From Candidatus Poseidoniales archaeon (lineage in GTDB: Archaea > Thermoplasmatota > Poseidoniia > Poseidoniales > Poseidoniaceae), in NCBI GenBank assembly GCA_003602535.1, contig QQSA01000019.1, forward strand, positions 1-24,872: a stretch of DNA of 24,872 nt. The letters are read 5' to 3'. Position numbers and translations under genes: made by a program. Under the pieces are notes generated by a model. That model was not told the DNA's origin, searched no databases, and was given only the letters and a program-made list of their open reading frames with translations. Of the stretch, positions 7,659 through 14,688 are shown one piece after another (positions within the stretch are counted from its first letter, which is position 1; each line of letters begins with the position of its first letter).

Positions 7659-8230
7659 AAATCAATTACTGTACGCAAATCTTCCATGAACAAGTCGATT
7701 GGCCAATCATATTCTATCCACACTACTCGGCCTTTTAGATCGGTGTCCAAAATGTAGACTGGTTGCAGATGTACCTCTTGATATGCTTCTTCATCATACG
7801 GCACAATATCATACTCTGAGTATGTATTTCGAATTTGGTCAGAATTCCAATCGGTCAAATGTGGCCAATCATATCCCATATTATCAGACCAATTTTTCAG
7901 AACATCTGGGGAATCATGCCGCCAATCAATGGTTACTGAGATGAATGATACCTTTTCAAGCTCATTCTCGGTCAATTGTGATTTTACTTCTTTCAAATTC
8001 TGTGAGATCAGTAAACAAACATCGTCACACCTAGTATAAACAAAGGCTAAGATTACAACTTTGCCCTCCTCATCTTCAAGCGAAAATTTCGATTGGTCTT
8101 GATCACTCAATGTGAATTCATACACATTCATTTCATTGAGATCTTTGCCATGGAACTCAGGGCCTTCTTCAGCAGAAAAACATCCTGGGACAAATAATAT
8201 CAAACAAGCTAACAATGCTCGTATTTTCAT
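7652..8230 (-). CDS. Sco1/SenC-type copper-binding thioredoxin-fold lipoprotein (first of a tandem pair)
   Basis: This 192-residue paralogue of the next gene has a lipoprotein signal ending LFVPGC (Cys17), the copper-binding TRCDDVC motif (Cys68, Cys72) and His154 in VHLQPVYILD, so the full Sco metal site is present. Family role: copper delivery to a CuA centre, or reduction of its cysteines, on the outer face of the membrane. ATG 8230 lies 10 bp after the TFS stop, with GTGAT just upstream of the start, so it is probably co-transcribed with TFS and translated by re-initiation. Outside the active site the two copies differ in many surface residues, so they may have split duties; which is the copper chaperone and which the reductase cannot be told. 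Confidence 0.91.
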   Translation of the reverse strand: MKIRALLACLILFVPGCFSAEEGPEFHGKDLNEMNVYEFTLSDQDQSKFSLEDEEGKVVILAFVYTRCDDVCLLISQNLKEVKSQLTENELEKVSFISVTIDWRHDSPDVLKNWSDNMGYDWPHLTDWNSDQIRNTYSEYDIVPYDEEAYQEVHLQPVYILDTDLKGRVVWIEYDWPIDLFMEDLRTVIDLG

Positions 8231-8240
8231 ACTCCATCAC

Positions 8241-8618
8241 TCAGTATTCTCTCCAACCATTACCGCAATCCTTGCAGGTAAGCATACGTGTTTCAGGCTC
8301 ATCAGAAGAACGTGTTTGTTCCAGATAAGAATAGACTTCAACACAGTCACACTTAGGGCACATGTAATCTCCAGTAGTCAGTACACCCTTCATCTCATCA
8401 GAGTCTTTGATAACCTCGTAAGTTCTTGTTTCTGCTTTAGTAGAAGATGTTGTCTTGGAAAGGTCAACTTCCTTTCCATCAACACCCTTTACCTTGACAT
8501 TTGCTGGGCCTTGATATCCGCATTTGTAATTTGTACAATTGATATCTCCAGAGGGAGTAGGGAAAGCCAGTGTACCGCATTGTGGGCAGAACATAGGAAC
8601 AGGTAAAGGATTAGACAT
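8241..8618 (-). CDS. tfs: Archaeal transcript-cleavage factor TFS (TFIIS/Rpb9-related)
   Basis: TFS rescues backtracked RNA polymerase by stimulating cleavage of the nascent RNA. The 125-residue protein has an N-terminal zinc ribbon (Cys11, Cys14, Cys28, Cys33), a linker, and a C-terminal TFIIS-type ribbon (Cys87, Cys90, Cys115, Cys118) with the catalytic acidic pair Asp106-Glu107 in QTRSSDEPETR and the typical ending CGNGWREY. The second half of the N-terminal ribbon is C-x4-C, whereas the form I know from other archaea is C-x2-C. It is divergent from nop5 with 62 bp between starts and leads into the two Sco1 genes. TTCATCA on the minus strand (8630-8636) is only 15 nt from the ATG, closer than other boxes here. 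Confidence 0.95.
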   Translation of the reverse strand: MSNPLPVPMFCPQCGTLAFPTPSGDINCTNYKCGYQGPANVKVKGVDGKEVDLSKTTSSTKAETRTYEVIKDSDEMKGVLTTGDYMCPKCDCVEVYSYLEQTRSSDEPETRMLTCKDCGNGWREY

Positions 8619-8650
8619 ATCAACATTTGTGATGAACCATCAGCAATTCA

Positions 8651-8657
8651 TTCATCA
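8651..8657 (+). promoter_or_regulatory. Probable promoter box of the nop5-fibrillarin operon
   Basis: TTCATCA, followed by AGGGGG, is centred 27 nt before ATG 8681. The same TTCATCAAGGGG string stands 26 nt before the glycosyltransferase gene. The spacing favours ATG 8681 over GTG 8663 as the nop5 start. Confidence 0.5.
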
Positions 8658-8680
8658 AGGGGGTGCTTCTGGCCAACCAT

Positions 8681-9688
8681 ATGTGGCTGTGGTATGACTG
8701 GAGAGCTGCAGCTGTCTCGGACTCAGATGGAAACATCATAGATGCCGAGGAGTGGGACGGTTGGAGAGATACAGACTCTGTATGTTCACGCTTAGATATG
8801 ATCGCACATGAGGCTCTTACTCCGGAAGCGGAAAGGCTGTCCGAAAGATTTCCGGATGCTAAGGTTTTGTTACATGGCGATGAAGAACTACCAAATGCCG
8901 ATTGGCCACTTCCATCATCAGAAGCACTAGAATGCCTTGATCGTGCAGCGATTTTACTTTCAAAACGAGGTGTTGATGCTGCTGCAGGCGACCCCGATAG
9001 GCGCCTAGAACATATTCTCAAAGCATCTGATGAATTACGTGCTTCTTTCATTACAATCGAGGGACGATTGGTTGAATGGGTGGGTCTATTCCTTCCAGAA
9101 GCTCGTTTTGAACGCGACAGAACTGGTCTTGCTAAGAAGGTAATAGACACTAACAATCTCGAAGAATTAGCTGACAAATTAGGCGTAGGCATTCCTCCCG
9201 TAGGACCTACTGATGCGGAATGGGACAGTCTTCATGATTGGGCAGAAAGTGTTTGGGAAATCAAGAACCGCTTAGAAAAAATGGAAGATGTTGTCAGAGA
9301 ACTTGCTTCAGAACACCTTCCATCACTATCTGCTTTACTAGGACCAATCCTCGCTGCAAGGCTTTGTGTTGAAGCACATGGTCGTGCAAGACTTGCCAGA
9401 CTACCAGCAGGCACAATGCAGATTCTTGGTGCTGAAAAAGCATTTTTCAACCACTTGAAAACCGGAGCACCATCTCCTAAACATGGACATATTTTCATGC
9501 ACCCATGGATTTCCAGATCACCACGCTGGGTAAGAGGAAAGATTGCTAGAACAGTTGCTGCCAAAGCAACAATCGCAGTTCGATGTGACGCATATGGCGG
9601 AAAGCCATGGGGCCAAGAAGCACTAGATGCAGTAGCGAAAAGAGTAGAAACTATCCGAAGCGAAAACTCAAGCCCTCCTCAAAGGTGA
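8681..9688 (+). CDS. nop5: Nop5 (Nop56/58) scaffold of the box C/D RNA 2'-O-methylation complex
   Basis: Nop5 joins L7Ae-bound C/D guide RNA to fibrillarin so that rRNA and tRNA riboses are methylated at guided sites. The C-terminal Nop domain (about 205-320) is unmistakable: LSALLGPILAARLCVEAHG, LGAEKAFFNHL (249-259), PKHGHIFMHPW, SPRWVRGKIARTVAAKATIA and CDAYGG. The N-terminal part (1-110) is divergent but starts with a plausible beta strand, MWLWYDWRAAAVSDSDG, followed by a helical region fitting the coiled coil. At 335 residues it is shorter than the roughly 400 usual for archaea, with no Lys-rich tail. GTG 8663 is an alternative start; ATG 8681 is chosen because it begins the strand and lies 27 nt after TTCATCA. 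Fibrillarin follows after 2 bp. Confidence 0.93.
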   Translation: MWLWYDWRAAAVSDSDGNIIDAEEWDGWRDTDSVCSRLDMIAHEALTPEAERLSERFPDAKVLLHGDEELPNADWPLPSSEALECLDRAAILLSKRGVDAAAGDPDRRLEHILKASDELRASFITIEGRLVEWVGLFLPEARFERDRTGLAKKVIDTNNLEELADKLGVGIPPVGPTDAEWDSLHDWAESVWEIKNRLEKMEDVVRELASEHLPSLSALLGPILAARLCVEAHGRARLARLPAGTMQILGAEKAFFNHLKTGAPSPKHGHIFMHPWISRSPRWVRGKIARTVAAKATIAVRCDAYGGKPWGQEALDAVAKRVETIRSENSSPPQR

Positions 9689-9689
9689 T
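9681..9689 (+). promoter_or_regulatory. Shine-Dalgarno sequence containing the nop5 stop codon (fibrillarin start)
   Basis: AAAGGTGAT contains the TGA stop of nop5 (9686-9688) and stands just before ATG 9691 and ATG 9694. It indicates SD-driven re-initiation for fibrillarin and decides against a longer start at 9607 inside nop5. Confidence 0.6.
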
Positions 9690-9690
9690 T

Positions 9691-10389
9691 ATGATGGGTA
9701 AAAAGCGTCGCCTTTCTTGGGCTGTCATGGTTGATGGCAGATCGATTTGGACGCTAAATGCCGTTCCTAAGCATTCACAGTACGGAGAATCTCTTCGCAA
9801 ATTCAAGGGAGAAGAATACCGAAGATGGGATCCAACAAGATCGAAATTAGGTGCTGCATTATCAAGGGCGAGAAGAACCCAATACGATTTACTACCAGAA
9901 GAGGGCGATACCTGCCTATACCTTGGAGCAGGTCATGGAACTTCGTTGTCACATCTCCATGACCAAGTTTGTGGAAATGAAAATCAAAAAAATGGAAGAA
10001 TAATTGCTGTTGATCTTTCTCCCCGGTGTCTAAGAGATTTGGTTCACCTATCAAAAATACGCCCTGGCTTAGTTCCAGTTCTTGGTGATGCTAGGAAACA
10101 TTCTGCCTGGGGAGTAATGGTTTCTTCCAAAGTTGATTGGTTATTGCAAGATGTCAGTCAAGCAGGCCAAGCTGAAATTTTCATCAACGCTGTCAAGCGA
10201 TTTCTGAAACCTGATGGCAAGGGATTACTATCTCTAAAAGCAGCATCTGAAAGATACACCGATACTGATGAAAGAGAGGTATTCAATCAGATTAGAGATC
10301 AACTCGAAGATGCAGGATTAACTGTTCTAGAACAAATAGACCTACATGGATTAGAAGACAATCATTGTCTATACTATGTTACCAATTAG
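9691..10389 (+). CDS. flpA: Fibrillarin-like rRNA/tRNA 2'-O-methyltransferase
   Basis: This is the catalytic SAM-dependent methyltransferase of the box C/D complex and partner of the preceding Nop5. The 232 residues show YRRWDPTRSKLGAAL, the SAM-binding strand YLGAGHGTSLSHL (usually YLGAASGTTxSHV, so the loop varies), AVDLSPRCLRDLV, PVLGDARK, LLQDVSQAGQAEIF and LLSLKAAS. The fibrillarin catalytic tetrad is visible as Lys52, Asp154, Lys183 and His225 (EDNHCLYYV). ATG 9691 gives MMGKKRR and ATG 9694 is equally possible; both follow the AAAGGTGAT signal. A longer reading from 9607 would overlap nop5 by 82 bp and has no support. Its stop is 3 bp from the stop of the convergent PCNA gene. Confidence 0.94.
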   Translation: MMGKKRRLSWAVMVDGRSIWTLNAVPKHSQYGESLRKFKGEEYRRWDPTRSKLGAALSRARRTQYDLLPEEGDTCLYLGAGHGTSLSHLHDQVCGNENQKNGRIIAVDLSPRCLRDLVHLSKIRPGLVPVLGDARKHSAWGVMVSSKVDWLLQDVSQAGQAEIFINAVKRFLKPDGKGLLSLKAASERYTDTDEREVFNQIRDQLEDAGLTVLEQIDLHGLEDNHCLYYVTN

Positions 10390-10392
10390 GAA

Positions 10393-11151
10393 TCAGAAGT
10401 CGCCTTCAACTCTTGGTGCTAGGAAGTACTCAACGTGCCCTGCACCATCTGAAAAGTCAAATGTAAGTTTCAGAGGGAAATTTTCTCCGAACCTTAGATT
10501 TACATTATCGATACCTTGGAAAATTTTGGCCATTGGAGTAAGGTAAGTGAGTGAATATTGTGAGCGTGCTGCGTCACTGCAATCAATCGCTGTTAATTCA
10601 TCCTTAGAGAATTCAACATTTACTTCATCGGTAGAACCTTTGACATTAACTGCAAAAGAAGAATCTGTAATTGAAAGATTTACTAAATCGCCTGCCATCT
10701 TAGCAGCTCTTAGAGCCTGAGCAAGTTCTGAACCAGATATTGTTACTCCGCAAGGAAGTTCTAACGCTGGAACATTTGGTGGATTCAATGTGGTGTTATC
10801 TAGTGGTCGCAAGTTCAAATCGATTCGACCAATGTTAATTGTGGCCTGGCCCGACTCATCATTGTATGCAAGTTCAACCATATCTCCTGCTCCCGCAATT
10901 CCAACAATCTCTTTCAGTTTCCTCATTTCAAGACCCAATTTAGTTTCGTCAACTTCCCAAGCATCGAAAGCCGCACTATCTACTTCCATCTTGATCATGG
11001 CAACGTGAGAAGGGTCGACGACCCTAACAGATAATCCATTTTCTCCGAAGTCTAGTCTTGCCTCCTCAACTACGACACCGAGAGTGTCAACAATCGTTCG
11101 CATGAGTTCTTGACGGGCTGTGACGTTCAACATGAGAGCACCCCTATACAT
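10393..11151 (-). CDS. pcn: DNA polymerase sliding clamp (archaeal PCNA)
   Basis: PCNA forms the trimeric ring that tethers DNA polymerase, ligase and nucleases to DNA. The protein is 252 residues from ATG 11151 or 246 from ATG 11133 (MLNVTARQELMRTIVDTL, closer to the family N-terminus). Two PCNA folds are visible: the first contains GLSVRVVDPSHVAMIKMEVDSAAF and LDLEMRKL-like sequence, followed by the interdomain region LNLRPLDNTTLNPPNVPALELPC; the second ends with YLTPMAKIFQGIDNVNLRFGENFPLKLTF and the C-terminal HVEYFLAPRVE typical of archaeal clamps. A TTCATAA box is centred 23 nt before ATG 11151 and favours that start if the mRNA is leaderless. It is divergent from the glycosyltransferase and convergent with fibrillarin. 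Confidence 0.96.
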   Translation of the reverse strand: MYRGALMLNVTARQELMRTIVDTLGVVVEEARLDFGENGLSVRVVDPSHVAMIKMEVDSAAFDAWEVDETKLGLEMRKLKEIVGIAGAGDMVELAYNDESGQATINIGRIDLNLRPLDNTTLNPPNVPALELPCGVTISGSELAQALRAAKMAGDLVNLSITDSSFAVNVKGSTDEVNVEFSKDELTAIDCSDAARSQYSLTYLTPMAKIFQGIDNVNLRFGENFPLKLTFDFSDGAGHVEYFLAPRVEGDF

Positions 11152-11170
11152 TGTTTGCTTCTTTGGAGGC

Positions 11171-11177
11171 TTATGAA
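11171..11177 (-). promoter_or_regulatory. Probable promoter box of the PCNA gene
   Basis: On the minus strand TTCATAA, within AGGTTCATAAG, is centred 23 nt before ATG 11151. The longer string AGGTTCATAA is identical to the one before the ABC exporter at 14609. Confidence 0.55.
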
Positions 11178-11190
11178 CCTTCTAATCGAC

Positions 11191-11202
11191 TTGAGGTCTC
11201 AA
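11191..11202. repeat. Short inverted repeat in the PCNA / glycosyltransferase intergenic region
   Basis: TTGAG and CTCAA are separated by GT, giving a 12-bp near-palindrome midway between the two divergent promoter boxes. It could be an operator, but a short match like this can arise by chance. Confidence 0.25.
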
Positions 11203-11251
11203 ACGCGCGGCTTTGTAGTAAATTTTGATTTTCGCATAAGTTTGAGATGGG

Positions 11252-11258
11252 TTCATCA
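11252..11258 (+). promoter_or_regulatory. Probable promoter box of the glycosyltransferase gene
   Basis: TTCATCA, followed by AGGGG, is centred 26 nt before ATG 11281, the same string and spacing as upstream of nop5. Confidence 0.5.
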
Positions 11259-11280
11259 AGGGGTGTGAGATGGCAGGTAT

Positions 11281-12408
11281 ATGGCAGATGTATCACCACT
11301 GCTCAAGGAAGATGGCGAGCCTTACAAAGTGGCAGTATTGATTCCTACAATCAATAATGCTGACGAACTAGATATTGTTCTAGGTAGATTAACTCAGCAA
11401 ACCTATCCTGACTTTGAAATTGTAATTTCAGATTCCAAGTCAAAGGATCACACAAAGGAAGTTTGTGAAAAGTATGGAGTCACATGGATAGATGACCCTT
11501 CACGTAATCGTGCAAATGCATGTAATTATGCCTTAGAAAGAATGGATCATGACCTAGTACTATTCACAGATGATGATACCATACCACCATTGGATTGGGT
11601 TGAAAAGTTGGTTCGCTGGTTCAAAGATCCAAATGTAGGAGCAGTAGGTGGACCAAATTTTGCACCTGATGAAGACCCGTTCGGTGCAAAATGTGCAGAC
11701 GTCGCATTCTGTACCAGATTCATGACTGCTGGAACAAGATATGGCGCTCAACCGAAAGGAGAATTGGTTCCTATCACTCATAACCCTGGAGTTAATTGTG
11801 CTCACAGAATGGCTAACTTGAGAGAAGTTGGATTTTTCGAAGATGGTTGTATTGGAGCAGAGGACGTAGTTCTAGATGCAAAAATCCAACGAGCAGGACA
11901 TAAATTATTCATCGACCCTGAAAATGTAATGCCTCATCGAAGAAGGCGTCCATTCAGACCTTACATGAAGCAAATGCGAAACTACGGATATACACGTATG
12001 GTTGCAAACAAGCGTTGGCCAGAAATTGCAGAATGGTCGCACACTGCTATCGGCTTCTTCCCATGGATAGTTGTCGCAGCAGCGATTAGCGTAATCTTTG
12101 GAGCTGCCACAGGAGGAGCTGCTGCTGACCTATGGTTTACTCTTGATGGAGAATGGGACCTTTCACGTGTAGCATTCCATATCCCACTAGGTTTAGCGGG
12201 GTTGTATATCGCAATATCTTGGCTTGGAGCAGCTATTGGAACTAGTCCGCATCGAAATATTGGAACTGTATTCTTTGCACCTCTTTTCGTATTTTTAGCA
12301 CATTGGGCATATGGCGCTGGTGTAAACAAAGCATGGAGAGAGATTCGTCGCACTGGCGGAAGTGCCGGTGTAGGTGAACAGATAGACGATAGAATACGAA
12401 CTGCTTGA
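11281..12408 (+). CDS. Family-2 glycosyltransferase with C-terminal membrane segments
   Basis: GT2 enzymes move a sugar from a nucleotide- or dolichol-linked donor to an acceptor such as a lipid or polysaccharide. The 375-residue protein opens its GT-A fold with VAVLIPTINNADELDIVLGRL (about 17-36), then FEIVISDSKSKDHT, the metal-binding FTDDDT (Asp97-99), GAVGGPN and an acceptor-side GAEDVVLDAKIQRAGH. After a basic stretch, PHRRRRPFRPYMKQMRNYGYTRM, three hydrophobic segments follow at about 258-282, 299-325 and 330-352. A role in surface glycan or glycoprotein assembly at the inner face of the membrane is inferred; donor and acceptor are unknown. ATG 11281 follows a TTCATCA box by 26 nt. A small membrane-protein gene follows 34 bp downstream. 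Confidence 0.9.
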   Translation: MADVSPLLKEDGEPYKVAVLIPTINNADELDIVLGRLTQQTYPDFEIVISDSKSKDHTKEVCEKYGVTWIDDPSRNRANACNYALERMDHDLVLFTDDDTIPPLDWVEKLVRWFKDPNVGAVGGPNFAPDEDPFGAKCADVAFCTRFMTAGTRYGAQPKGELVPITHNPGVNCAHRMANLREVGFFEDGCIGAEDVVLDAKIQRAGHKLFIDPENVMPHRRRRPFRPYMKQMRNYGYTRMVANKRWPEIAEWSHTAIGFFPWIVVAAAISVIFGAATGGAAADLWFTLDGEWDLSRVAFHIPLGLAGLYIAISWLGAAIGTSPHRNIGTVFFAPLFVFLAHWAYGAGVNKAWREIRRTGGSAGVGEQIDDRIRTA

Positions 12409-12442
12409 CTAAACTTAAGCGATAGCCTGCTAAGCCACCGTT

Positions 12443-12736
12443 ATGGCGCAGACAATTCGTGATAGAATAGATGCGCCGGATGATACATCTGATGGTCGAG
12501 AGATTTGGATGATAATTAGAAGTTGGATAACCATAATCAGAATTTTTCTAGTCTTTGCAATAATCATAGTTGCTGAAATTTTTGAAGAGCATAGTTTGCT
12601 CAACATTTCACTATCTGTTTGGGCTATTGTTGTAGGATTTCCTCTATTCCTATTACTATCTATGGTTATCATTCAAGGTGACAAACGCTTCGCTCCTGAT
12701 TTGGAGGATAAGCGTCGCAAAAAGATCGAGAATTGA
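12443..12736 (+). CDS. Small two-helix membrane protein, unknown function
   Basis: The 97-residue product has an acidic, probably cytoplasmic N-terminus (MAQTIRDRIDAPDDTSDG), two hydrophobic helices (about 22-47 and 52-79) and a charged tail, RFAPDLEDKRRKKIEN. The Lys/Arg-rich end suggests that both termini face the cytoplasm. I do not recognise a family. CTTAAGC is centred about 27 nt before ATG 12443, so it may have its own leaderless promoter despite lying 34 bp after the glycosyltransferase. Its stop is 7 bp from the stop of the convergent ABC exporter. Confidence 0.75.
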   Translation: MAQTIRDRIDAPDDTSDGREIWMIIRSWITIIRIFLVFAIIIVAEIFEEHSLLNISLSVWAIVVGFPLFLLLSMVIIQGDKRFAPDLEDKRRKKIEN

Positions 12737-12743
12737 ATCGAGA

Positions 12744-14609
12744 TTAAATTTCTCCAGTTTGAATCTGCCATTGGCTTGCATATACTCCGTTGTTATCGAT
12801 TAATTCGTCGTGAGTACCTCTCTCAACAATTCCACCGTCAACCATCGAAATGATTTCTTCTGCATTACGGATTGTGGATAATCGATGCGCAACTGCGATT
12901 GTAGTCCTATCGCCACCACTGGCTAGAAGATTCTCTTGAATTCTCTTTTCTGTTTCTGCATCAAGAGCGCTAGATGCTTCATCCAAAACCAACAAACTCG
13001 GACTCTTTAGTAAAGCTCTTGCAAGCGAAACTCTGGCTCTTTGGCCACCAGATAATTTAGTTCCACGGTCACCAACCATAGTTTCCAAACCATCTTCTAA
13101 TTCACTAACAAATTCTGCTGCCCCTGCCAGATCTAAGGCTTTCATAACCTCATCATCATCCGCTTCACGATTGTAAGAAACATTCTGTTTCAATGTACCG
13201 AAGAATAGGAACGGTTCTTGACTAACGAATCCCATGGCTGCTCTAACAGAATCAAGTGTTAGATCTTGAACATCGATGCCATTGACTAGTACTCTTCCTT
13301 CCTGAGGCTCATAATAACGCATTAGCAACTTCAGGATGGTTGTCTTGCCTGCGCCAGTGTGCCCCATCACTCCCAAGAATTGACCTGCTTCTACTTTGAA
13401 AGATATTCCTGCGAGTACTTTGGTTGATGTTCCAGGATAAGTGAAATGAACATTTTCGAATTCGACTGATTCAATCATTCCTTCCAATTCTTTTGCGTCT
13501 GGTTTGTCAGTAATAGTTGGCACTAAGTCTACCAATGCAAAGACTCTGCGAGCACTTGCTTCACCTTTTTGTAATTGATTTACCAACATTCCGAAGATGA
13601 ACATTGGCATTGTCATTCTTGTAGATATTAGTAGGAATGTTACTAGTTGTCCGGTCGAAATATCTCCCGACTTAGTCAAGTATCCACCTACCGTAACCAA
13701 TAGGCCAAAGGCAATACCTGCTATTGCGTATAATCCAGGAAGGAATCTGTTTCTATCACGACTTGCACCGATTGCTTGTTCACGATATGCCGTCGATTCT
13801 TGATCGACTCTGTTGGCTTCCCATTCTTGGGCATTGTACGCCTGAACGACAGATATTCCTGAAATTACATTCTCTAAAACTGCAGTAATATCGCCAGTAG
13901 ATTCTCTTTGTTGACGGTATTTTCTCTGAACTCTTGTCGAAAACAGGTACACTAGAGGGACAATCAGAATTAGAGGTGCGAACAATACTGCTGCTAGCTT
14001 CCAACTCATCAAAACAAGAATCAAGAATGCCGTACCAAAGGTGACTATTATTCTGATTATAGAGGTTGATGCATCACTAATAACATCCTCTAACTGATTC
14101 ACATCCGCAGATAAAACACTCATCAGTTGACCTGTTTGGCGTAAATCATAGTATGATGCCTCCATGTCGATTAATGAACGAGTTGCATCTAATCGCAAAT
14201 CATGTTGGACCTTGTAACCTAGAGTTTGCCAACAATATTCGCTAATGCCTTGAAAAATTGCTAAACTAGCAAAGCCGAGGAAAATTAGAATTCCGTATCC
14301 AATGGCCAAGTTGTCATGTAGAAGGGGAAAAACCGACTCGTCTAGAAAATCCCTCATCGTCCCGAAGAAACCATCGGTATTATTGCCAGAATAATAGTCT
14401 ACAGCAAATCCAATGAAAACGAATGGCAATAGGTCTGCAAACCTGGCCATTCCATTGGCAAGAATGCCTATTAGAGCCCGCTTTTTGTACTTCATTCCGT
14501 AAGGGATAACACGCCAGATTTGTTTACCCAGAACATCGGTTTTGCTATCATTGAGATCTTCCGGAGGAAGATGGTCGTACTGAGCCGCCCTAGCGTGTCC
14601 TGCTCCCAT
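12744..14609 (-). CDS. ABC exporter, fused membrane and ATPase domains (MsbA/MDR type)
   Basis: This is a half-size exporter of 621 residues that would work as a dimer in the cytoplasmic membrane. After a hydrophilic start (about 1-40), six membrane helices occupy about 42-350, with the type-IV exporter pattern including YDLRQTGQLMSVLSADVNQLEDVISD. The nucleotide-binding domain has Walker A GHTGAGKTT (about 415-423), the Q-loop FVSQEPFLFFGTLKQNVSY, the signature LSGGQRARVSLARALL (about 515), Walker B LLVLDEASSALD (about 536) and the H-loop AVAHRLST (about 575). All catalytic motifs are intact. The family moves lipids, peptides or drugs outward; the substrate is not shown. ATG 14609 is 27 nt after a TTCATAA box. 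It is divergent from the subtilase gene, with which it shares a short promoter region. Confidence 0.94.
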   Translation of the reverse strand: MGAGHARAAQYDHLPPEDLNDSKTDVLGKQIWRVIPYGMKYKKRALIGILANGMARFADLLPFVFIGFAVDYYSGNNTDGFFGTMRDFLDESVFPLLHDNLAIGYGILIFLGFASLAIFQGISEYCWQTLGYKVQHDLRLDATRSLIDMEASYYDLRQTGQLMSVLSADVNQLEDVISDASTSIIRIIVTFGTAFLILVLMSWKLAAVLFAPLILIVPLVYLFSTRVQRKYRQQRESTGDITAVLENVISGISVVQAYNAQEWEANRVDQESTAYREQAIGASRDRNRFLPGLYAIAGIAFGLLVTVGGYLTKSGDISTGQLVTFLLISTRMTMPMFIFGMLVNQLQKGEASARRVFALVDLVPTITDKPDAKELEGMIESVEFENVHFTYPGTSTKVLAGISFKVEAGQFLGVMGHTGAGKTTILKLLMRYYEPQEGRVLVNGIDVQDLTLDSVRAAMGFVSQEPFLFFGTLKQNVSYNREADDDEVMKALDLAGAAEFVSELEDGLETMVGDRGTKLSGGQRARVSLARALLKSPSLLVLDEASSALDAETEKRIQENLLASGGDRTTIAVAHRLSTIRNAEEIISMVDGGIVERGTHDELIDNNGVYASQWQIQTGEI

Positions 14610-14632
14610 ATTGCGCCCCTCTCAGCGCCGGA

Positions 14633-14639
14633 TTATGAA
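14633..14639 (-). promoter_or_regulatory. Probable promoter box of the ABC exporter gene
   Basis: TTCATAA on the minus strand, within AGGTTCATAATCC, is centred 27 nt before ATG 14609. Its presence argues that the region 14635-14688 is promoter, not the start of the subtilase gene. Confidence 0.55.
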
Positions 14640-14658
14640 CCTGCGTGAGATGGCAACA

Positions 14659-14665
14659 TTCATTC
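14659..14665 (+). promoter_or_regulatory. Possible promoter box of the subtilase gene
   Basis: TTCATTC, within CATTCATTCCC, is centred 27 nt before ATG 14689 and resembles the CATTCATCAAGG before nop5. It supports the shorter start of the subtilase. Confidence 0.4.
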
Positions 14666-14688
14666 CCGACCTCGTACAACGGTGTAAT

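Noticed and set aside
8620..9192. 190-codon minus-strand open frame, Ser/Arg-rich
   Set aside because: It lies opposite nop5, and its composition is what the complement of nop5 would give.
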